Of a stretch of DNA of 47,653 nt, positions 42,379-47,653 are shown in pieces. The notes beneath the pieces were generated by a model, which saw only the letters and a list, made by a program, of their open reading frames with translations, did no database searches and had not been told where the DNA came from. The position numbers were made by a program, and so were the translations under genes. The stretch is from UBA10646 sp003456175 (GTDB taxonomy: Bacteria > Bacteroidota > Bacteroidia > Chitinophagales > Chitinophagaceae), in NCBI GenBank assembly GCA_031976225.1, contig DALYLQ010000015.1, forward strand, positions 1-47,653, written 5' to 3'. Position 1 is the stretch's first letter. Each line of letters opens with the position of its first letter.

Positions 42379-42414
42379 CGTATCATATACACTTACGTGT
42401 AAATGTGCTATTAA

Positions 42415-43344
42415 TTACAATGTTTTCAAAACATCGTTCATGCTGCGAACTGCATCGGCACTTTTGTTGAATAACGCTTGCTCTGCATCGTTCAACGTAA
42501 AGTCAACAATCTTTTCCCAGCCTTGCTTGCCAATAATTACAGGTACCCCCAAGCAAATATCGTTTTGGCCATACTCGCCTTCTAGTCTCACGCAACAAGT
42601 AAATAGTTTCTTTTCGTCACGTACAATAGATTCAACTAAAGCAGCTCCGGCTGCACCTGGTGCGTACCAAGCACTTGTACCAATTAACTTTGTTAAAGTA
42701 GCACCACCTACCATTGTATCGTTCACAATAGCTTGTTGTTCTTCTTCTGTTAAGAAGTTACTTACAGGAACACTATTCCATGTAGCTAAGCGAATTAAAG
42801 GAATCATGGTAGTATCGCCGTGGCCACCAACTACCACTGCATTTAAATCGGCAGGGCTGCAACCCAAACGTTGGCTAATTTGATATTTGAAACGACTGCT
42901 ATCTAGAATACCACCCATACCAATAATGCGGTGCTTAGGCAACCCTGTGCTTTGTAATGCCAAGTAAGTCATAGTATCCATTGGGTTACTAATAACAACT
43001 ATAATGGCATCAGGGCTATACTTTAAAATGTTTTCACATACACCCTTTACAATACCTGCGTTAGTACCAATAAGTTCTTCACGCGTCATACCCGGCTTAC
43101 GCGGAATACCACTTGTAATAACTACTACATCGCTACCAGCGGTTTTGCTGTAATCGTTAGTGCTACCGGTAATTTTAGTGTCGAAACCAAGTAAGGTAGC
43201 GGTTTGCATCATATCCTGAGCTTTACCTTCGGCCAATCCTTCTTTGATGTCTAGTAACACTAGTTCTTCGCATAATTCTTTGCGTGCAATGTTATCGGCA
43301 CAAGTTGCACCTACTGCGCCAGCACCTACTACGGTAATTTTCAT
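42415..43344 (-). CDS. mdh: Malate dehydrogenase
   Basis: A 309-residue NAD-dependent malate dehydrogenase of the LDH-like group. The Rossmann GAGAVGA (residues 7-13) is followed by SGIPRKPGMTREEL, where Arg82 and Arg88 give malate rather than lactate specificity. The catalytic His is in VVGGHGDTMIPL-type text (VVGGHGDTTMIPL). The start MKITVVGAG at 43344 is preferred over 43470 since the 42 upstream residues are unlike any family member. A TACTTTTG box lies 42 bp upstream of the start. In the TCA cycle it oxidises malate to oxaloacetate. Confidence 0.95.
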   Translation of the reverse strand: MKITVVGAGAVGATCADNIARKELCEELVLLDIKEGLAEGKAQDMMQTATLLGFDTKITGSTNDYSKTAGSDVVVITSGIPRKPGMTREELIGTNAGIVKGVCENILKYSPDAIIVVISNPMDTMTYLALQSTGLPKHRIIGMGGILDSSRFKYQISQRLGCSPADLNAVVVGGHGDTTMIPLIRLATWNSVPVSNFLTEEEQQAIVNDTMVGGATLTKLIGTSAWYAPGAAGAALVESIVRDEKKLFTCCVRLEGEYGQNDICLGVPVIIGKQGWEKIVDFTLNDAEQALFNKSADAVRSMNDVLKTL

Positions 43345-43385
43345 ACGACTAAAATTTATAAGCGGTTGATGAATTTTTTGCACCG

Positions 43386-43393
43386 CAAAAGTA
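43386..43393 (-). promoter_or_regulatory. Candidate mdh -7 box
   Basis: On the minus strand TACTTTTG fits TAnnTTTG, 42 bp before the start. No clear -33 element at normal spacing. Confidence 0.4.
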
Positions 43394-43476
43394 CACCGCC
43401 ACAAAGCATTTGCAGCATAAAAAACAAATATTTCGGGCCTTATGATGAGATTTTGTAGAACTGCTAACACAAATCA

Positions 43477-43513
43477 CCTTACGGTAAATGATTATCAGCC
43501 ATTTACCGTAAGG
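43477..43513. repeat. Inverted pair of the dispersed word
   Basis: Exact CCTTACGGTAAATG (43477-43490), 9-bp spacer, exact CATTTACCGTAAGG (43500-43513). It lies between the PorP/SprF stop and the mdh promoter. Confidence 0.92.
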
Positions 43514-43546
43514 TATATGATAAAGCTCATTGAAATTTTGAATTTG

Positions 43547-44593
43547 TTAGAAACGTACCACCGGACATTTTAGTGATTTTCCGGTACTAAATACGCCTGT
43601 TTTAACCAAGCTAAATTCGTAGGCACCTTGGCCACCATTGAACGAACTTAAAGCACTACTTGTGGCATCATAATTAATGGTTAGCTTAAAATCGTTCCAT
43701 TGATAGCCAACCATTGGTATAATGGCATCGGCATTGCGATAGTAAATTCCGGCAATAAGCTGTGTTGCACCATCGCCACTGAGGTTATAATTGGCATTAA
43801 TACCTAATACCGTTTCAGTGGCCCTTGCCATTTGACTATAATACACGTTAGGGTTAATAATCCACTGATCATTGAGCTTAAAAGTGCCATTTAGAAAAGC
43901 GGTGTAACGCATGGGAACCTTAGCATCGGGGCTGTTACTAAAAAAAGATTCACTCGGTTGATTAATATGCGCTACAGCGATACCAGCATTAATGTATGTA
44001 TTCTCAGATGGGAAATACGCATAATTTAAACCAACATTCAAATCGAAATAACCTACATTATTATTTAAAAACACCTCACCATTAGGCTGTGCTACATCAA
44101 AAAACTTACCGTTCCATTGGTTATCAAAAGTAAGCTTGGTTGGGTCTACACGTTTTTGTACATACCCACCCTGAAAGCCAATGCTTATAAGGCTTGCCAA
44201 GCCCAGTACCTGATGATAAGCAACTCTGCCTTGTATACGTGTTGCACTTAAATTACCACTGCCTGCACGGTCGGTACTAACAGCGCCGCCTACACCAACC
44301 CACCCATTTTCAAAGCGGTTGGCAAACAATTGTACATCGCCCCAGGCACTAAATGTTTTATATGGGAAAGGTGTAAGCGTAGCCCATTGATTACGATAGT
44401 TAACCCCTGCCCTCCAATCTACATCAGGTGCAAAACCTGTGTTGGCAGGGTTCACTAGCATGGGAGCATTAAAATATTGCGAGAAGTGCAGATCTTGAGC
44501 ATTTACTTGCGTCAATAAAATACCCATAAGCAACATCCCTAAAAAGATGCGTTTGCCAGCGTAATGGATGGTATGTTGTATGCTTTGCTTCAT
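43547..44593 (-). CDS. PorP/SprF-family type IX secretion membrane protein
   Basis: A 348-residue outer-membrane protein with signal peptide (ending QVNAQ) and the diagnostic DLHFSQYFNAPMLVNPANTGF start, then a barrel-like body with many aromatic strands, ending with a GVFSTGKSLKCP tail. PorP/SprF proteins are encoded beside large proteins with a type B T9SS sorting domain, as here, and are thought to hold these cargo proteins at the surface. The next gene upstream (35 bp) is such a cargo. Confidence 0.93.
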   Translation of the reverse strand: MKQSIQHTIHYAGKRIFLGMLLMGILLTQVNAQDLHFSQYFNAPMLVNPANTGFAPDVDWRAGVNYRNQWATLTPFPYKTFSAWGDVQLFANRFENGWVGVGGAVSTDRAGSGNLSATRIQGRVAYHQVLGLASLISIGFQGGYVQKRVDPTKLTFDNQWNGKFFDVAQPNGEVFLNNNVGYFDLNVGLNYAYFPSENTYINAGIAVAHINQPSESFFSNSPDAKVPMRYTAFLNGTFKLNDQWIINPNVYYSQMARATETVLGINANYNLSGDGATQLIAGIYYRNADAIIPMVGYQWNDFKLTINYDATSSALSSFNGGQGAYEFSLVKTGVFSTGKSLKCPVVRF

Positions 44594-44628
44594 TAGCGTT
44601 GCTTTTGCAAGCAGTAGTTATGGGTAAT

Positions 44629-47600
44629 TTATCTTAATAATGTGATATCGCCTTTCTTTTGAAGTTTAGTACCATCTGAAAATTCTAGGTCGAGCACGTA
44701 GTTAAAAACATCTTGTGCTTGTAACACACCTTGGTATTTTCCATCCCAACCCTGATTAGGGTTGGTTCCTTGATATACTAGCTGGCCCCATCTATTAAAA
44801 ATTCGCCAGTTCATACGAGCAATACCAAAACCACGTACACGAACAATATCGTTAATACCATCGCCATTAGGGGTAAAAGCAGAAGCTACATCTACCAAAG
44901 GCTCTACACTACTACGTAAGCTCACGCAACTATCGGCCTCGCACCCAAATTGATTGCGTGCTTTTAAACATACTTGAAACGTTGCACTACGTTGATAGAT
45001 GTGTTGCACTAACGTGTCTGTTCTTGTGGTAACTAAGCTATCGCCATCACCAAAAAGCCAGCGATAATAATTACCGCCCGTACTTGTATTTACGAAAGTA
45101 ACTGGCGTATTGGTTTCCGGTGGGTTGGGTGAAAAGCTAAACCTAACGGTAGGACTGCTACTTACCGTAATGGTAAAAGAGGTACTATCTACTAGATTAC
45201 AAGTGCCGGGGTCGGTTGCAATGAGGGTGATACGATAGATACCCGGCGTATTATACAAGTGGGTTGGATTACGCTCGGTACTTGTAGTGCCATCGCCAAA
45301 ACGCCAAAAGAAAGTTTGACCGGCAATAGATATATTATTAAAACTTGCGTTATAAGGAATACAACCACTTGGAGGCGTTGTAAATCGTGCCTCTACTGCT
45401 GCTGCTGCACGAATTACTTCGAAAGCAGTATCGGGAGCATTACAGTAATTGGTATCGGTTAAAATAAGGCGAACATTATAAGTTCCTGATGCGGCATAAG
45501 CTTTGGTTACTCGTTGGTTACCTGTTGTAAGTGTGGTGCCATCATCAAACAACCAAACAAAACTATTGTTACGAAATGGCTTATTGGGAGGTGGTACGCT
45601 GGTATTCACAAACTCGTACTTCAACGAGTCGCATGGTAATAATTTGATACTATTGAAACCAACAGTAGCATCATCATTTCTAACTCTGATATTCACGAAA
45701 CTGGTATCGGCAATGTTACAAGTATTGCTATCGATAGCTATTAAACGAACTCTAAAGGTACCGGGAGCATTGAAAGTATGAGGTACAGTTGGCGTGGTAG
45801 TAGTAACATCGGCAGACCCATCACCAAAATTCCAAATGTATTTTTGGGCTATAGCAATAGTATCTGTGAAATTCACTAATAGCGGTACACACCCAGATGT
45901 ATCTCTTGTACTGCCCGGAATACTACTTTTTAAACCACTACCCACACCAGCAAAATCAAGCGCTATTTTAAACACAGCAAGGTTACATTGAGCACCTTGC
46001 CCACCATTATTTACATCGCTATCAACACCTGCTGTAACAGGGAAGCCGCTTCCACCTTGCCCTTTACAACTGCACACAGCATGGTATATTACACCTTGGG
46101 CATCAAACCGGCTTGTTCCACCATCTACATGATCGCCGAAACCTCCAAATGCACCATATAACCCGCCATAGAGCTGCCGAACTGCATTTTTTTCTAATAC
46201 AAATAAATAAAAATCGCTACCATCACCTTGAAAATTTGGATTAACAGGATTTACGATTGGCATACCATTGGTGCCCGCATTGGGGTAACCTTGCGAGCTA
46301 TTAATGCCACCACCCCATCCACTTACGTAAACGTTCTCGCAACGATCTACCAGAAATGCTATGGGTGAAATATCTGGGTTTTGTTGGCCTTTACCAAAAT
46401 TAGCACTATACACCCAAGCGTTTAAATCGGGATTAATTTTGGCTACAAACTGCTTGCCTGCTGCTTGGTTATTGTTATTGTTGAAAGGACTGTTACGTAT
46501 CGTCCAAGCTGCCGTAGCTGTTCCCATAATGTACACAAAGCCAGCTTTATCGCATTGTATACCATACAACATATCGTTACCGTTATTACCCATGTAGGTA
46601 GTTGCCATTAGCTGCCCTGTTGTACCGTTGTACATGGCAATAAAACCATCGGTTTGCCCGCCTTGAAAAGTATTGTGAAGTACAGATTGATTATTAACCC
46701 CAGGTAAGTCGGTACTTGTAGTTGCTCCAGCTACATAAATATTGCCCGTGGTAGGACTAACATCGAGCACGAAACATGCATCTTGCCCTGTACCACCAAA
46801 GTGAGTTGCAAATACTACATTACTCAAGTTACTATTCAACAAAAGCAATAAGCCATCTTGGCCACCGGCGTTGCTGGCTTGCGGTGCTCCTGCTGTAGTA
46901 GGGAAATCGGCACTTTGGGTACTCGTTGCCAACAAAATATTACCTCTGCCATCTACATTAACTTCAGTACGAGCATCATCGCCATAATTGCGGCGAATAG
47001 TTTCTAAACCAGTAGGGTTTACAAATTTCGGACGAATATTAACACCATCGTCGCGTGTGCCACCAAGCCTTCTACTGCCTACAAGTGCTGTACCCGCAGC
47101 ATTAAATCTGGTCAATACAATATCGTTCTGGCCACCAGGGCCATAATTGGCTACTGTAGTTGGATAGTTGCTACTAGAACTACGTCCGGCGATAATTAAA
47201 TCGAACCCATCAACTACCAAACTGTGCGGCTGCTCGTTACCAGTGCCTCCTAAATAAGTGCTGTATAACTGGGTAGAACCGTTTGACGAGAATTTAGTGA
47301 TGGTCATGTCAAAACCACCAGAACTGCCCTCTGCTACACCACCTTGAAATTGGTTAGGTGCAATACCATTAATACGACGATAACCAGTTGCAAACGCTAC
47401 ACCACCGCCATATAAATTACCTAATCCATCGTAGGTTGCAGTATATCCCCAATTATCGGCACTACTACCAGAGTAGGCTGAAAAAATAAGCACCGGATCT
47501 ATTACCAATGTTTTTGTTTTATCGTAAGGTGCTGCTACAAACCGTACGATGTTACCACCTTCTACTACATATTTCACATACACTTCTTTGCGGCCTTCAG

Positions 47601-47653
47601 GCGAAGAAGTGTAACTGTATGGCTTTGCTTCTTTTATGGTGGCTACACTAGTA
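44629..47653 (-). CDS. T9SS type B cargo with DUF7948-like, SBBP-type and PKD domains (N-terminus beyond window)
   Basis: At least 1,007 residues in the window. The frame stays open through the right end at 47653, so the true start is outside (an internal GTG at 47583 is not a start). The N-terminal part is like DUF7948 (YVKYVVEGGNIVRFVAAPY) followed by SBBP-like beta-propeller repeats with YLGGTG and HFGGTGQDACF texts. Four PKD domains follow (FGDGSADVT, FDDGTTLT, FGDGTTSTERNP, FGDGDSLV). The C-terminal 90 residues are a gliding-type sorting domain (FTPNGDGIND, IFNRWGQLVYQ, GWDGKYQG). A large secreted adhesin or motility-linked protein with no predicted enzyme domain. Confidence 0.9.
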   Translation of the reverse strand, partial: TSVATIKEAKPYSYTSSPEGRKEVYVKYVVEGGNIVRFVAAPYDKTKTLVIDPVLIFSAYSGSSADNWGYTATYDGLGNLYGGGVAFATGYRRINGIAPNQFQGGVAEGSSGGFDMTITKFSSNGSTQLYSTYLGGTGNEQPHSLVVDGFDLIIAGRSSSSNYPTTVANYGPGGQNDIVLTRFNAAGTALVGSRRLGGTRDDGVNIRPKFVNPTGLETIRRNYGDDARTEVNVDGRGNILLATSTQSADFPTTAGAPQASNAGGQDGLLLLLNSNLSNVVFATHFGGTGQDACFVLDVSPTTGNIYVAGATTSTDLPGVNNQSVLHNTFQGGQTDGFIAMYNGTTGQLMATTYMGNNGNDMLYGIQCDKAGFVYIMGTATAAWTIRNSPFNNNNNQAAGKQFVAKINPDLNAWVYSANFGKGQQNPDISPIAFLVDRCENVYVSGWGGGINSSQGYPNAGTNGMPIVNPVNPNFQGDGSDFYLFVLEKNAVRQLYGGLYGAFGGFGDHVDGGTSRFDAQGVIYHAVCSCKGQGGSGFPVTAGVDSDVNNGGQGAQCNLAVFKIALDFAGVGSGLKSSIPGSTRDTSGCVPLLVNFTDTIAIAQKYIWNFGDGSADVTTTTPTVPHTFNAPGTFRVRLIAIDSNTCNIADTSFVNIRVRNDDATVGFNSIKLLPCDSLKYEFVNTSVPPPNKPFRNNSFVWLFDDGTTLTTGNQRVTKAYAASGTYNVRLILTDTNYCNAPDTAFEVIRAAAAVEARFTTPPSGCIPYNASFNNISIAGQTFFWRFGDGTTSTERNPTHLYNTPGIYRITLIATDPGTCNLVDSTSFTITVSSSPTVRFSFSPNPPETNTPVTFVNTSTGGNYYRWLFGDGDSLVTTRTDTLVQHIYQRSATFQVCLKARNQFGCEADSCVSLRSSVEPLVDVASAFTPNGDGINDIVRVRGFGIARMNWRIFNRWGQLVYQGTNPNQGWDGKYQGVLQAQDVFNYVLDLEFSDGTKLQKKGDITLLR

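Noticed and set aside
767..43513. Interpretation of the dispersed word as a CRISPR repeat or a transposable REP element
   Set aside because: The spacing is irregular over kilobases, no cas or transposase gene is seen, and copies inside genes do not interrupt the coding frames. A RAYT-type REP system cannot be excluded without the whole genome, but the intragenic substitution pattern argues against it.
45158..45172. TTACCGTAA core inside the PKD cargo gene
   Set aside because: The flanks do not match the word. The same applies to a TTACCGTAA core near 36844 in the receptor gene and a TTACGTAA at 46322.
1..47653. tRNA, rRNA, CRISPR, IS element or prophage
   Set aside because: No cloverleaf with conserved TTCGA-type arm, no rRNA segment, no regular short repeats and no transposase or phage genes were recognised by eye.

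Overview
The window is a chromosomal segment of a Bacteroidota bacterium, most likely of the Chitinophagaceae type. GC is about 40% by eye. The evidence is a PorP/SprF protein next to a giant PKD protein with a type IX secretion (T9SS) sorting domain, two SusC-like/TonB-type outer-membrane receptors with Bacteroidota N-terminal carboxypeptidase-like domains, a fused SecDF, a CCDC81-like HU-domain protein, weak or absent Shine-Dalgarno sequences, and several TAnnTTTG-type -7 boxes upstream of genes. No rRNA, tRNA, CRISPR array, prophage or insertion sequence was recognised. Two 10-N runs (24633-24642 and 37642-37651) are scaffold gaps inside genes, and two genes (dnaE and an outer-membrane receptor) carry single-base frameshifts.

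Layout. 1-5.1 kb: trmD, a DUF4870 protein, a DUF3298/4163-type lipoprotein, msrA, a TetA-like MFS pump and a secreted DUF6263-like protein. 5.4-7.9 kb: 2Fe-2S ferredoxin, iscX, a KdsC-like phosphatase and a UbiA prenyltransferase on the plus strand, then a small membrane protein. 8.0-10.3 kb: katG. 10.7-15.2 kb: a secreted protein, a NUDIX hydrolase, a hotdog thioesterase, coaD, an aminotransferase and class II fba. 15.4-18.2 kb: the YggS-type PLP protein and gyrB. 18.4-19.5 kb: a bacilliredoxin and hsp20 behind a sigma-54-like promoter. 19.5-23.8 kb: glycosyltransferase and flippase (overlapping), Sua5, and an NlpC/P60 lipoprotein. 24.1-28.5 kb: dnaE (frameshifted) and a small transaldolase. 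28.6-35.6 kb: YitT, secDF, an FKBP lipoprotein, a small membrane protein, a CCDC81-like HU protein and cmk. 35.7-42.1 kb: SusC-like receptor, amino-acid permease and a second, frameshifted receptor. 42.4-47.65 kb: mdh, PorP/SprF and the T9SS cargo protein, which runs off the right end.

The most striking signal is not a gene. A 14-bp DNA word, CCTTACGGTAAATG (reverse complement CATTTACCGTAAGG, usually with an extra A/T giving CATTTACCGTAAGGT), occurs 22 times exactly and 12 more times with one mismatch. Chance expectation is about 0.0004 exact copies on both strands. It lies mostly between genes, in divergent, tandem and convergent gaps alike, often as inverted pairs in the order CCTTACGGTAAATG...CATTTACCGTAAGG. 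It also lies inside at least ten genes, where it is read in different frames and both orientations. A second form lacks the central base (ACTTACGTAAATG). Density (about 0.7 per kb), genic plus intergenic placement and inverted pairing resemble the DNA-uptake sequences of Neisseria and Pasteurellaceae or the cyanobacterial HIP1 word. I know of no such element described for this group, and its function here is inference.

Most genes are housekeeping functions in short transcription units separated by strong hairpin terminators, many with long perfect stems and a TTC or AAT triloop.
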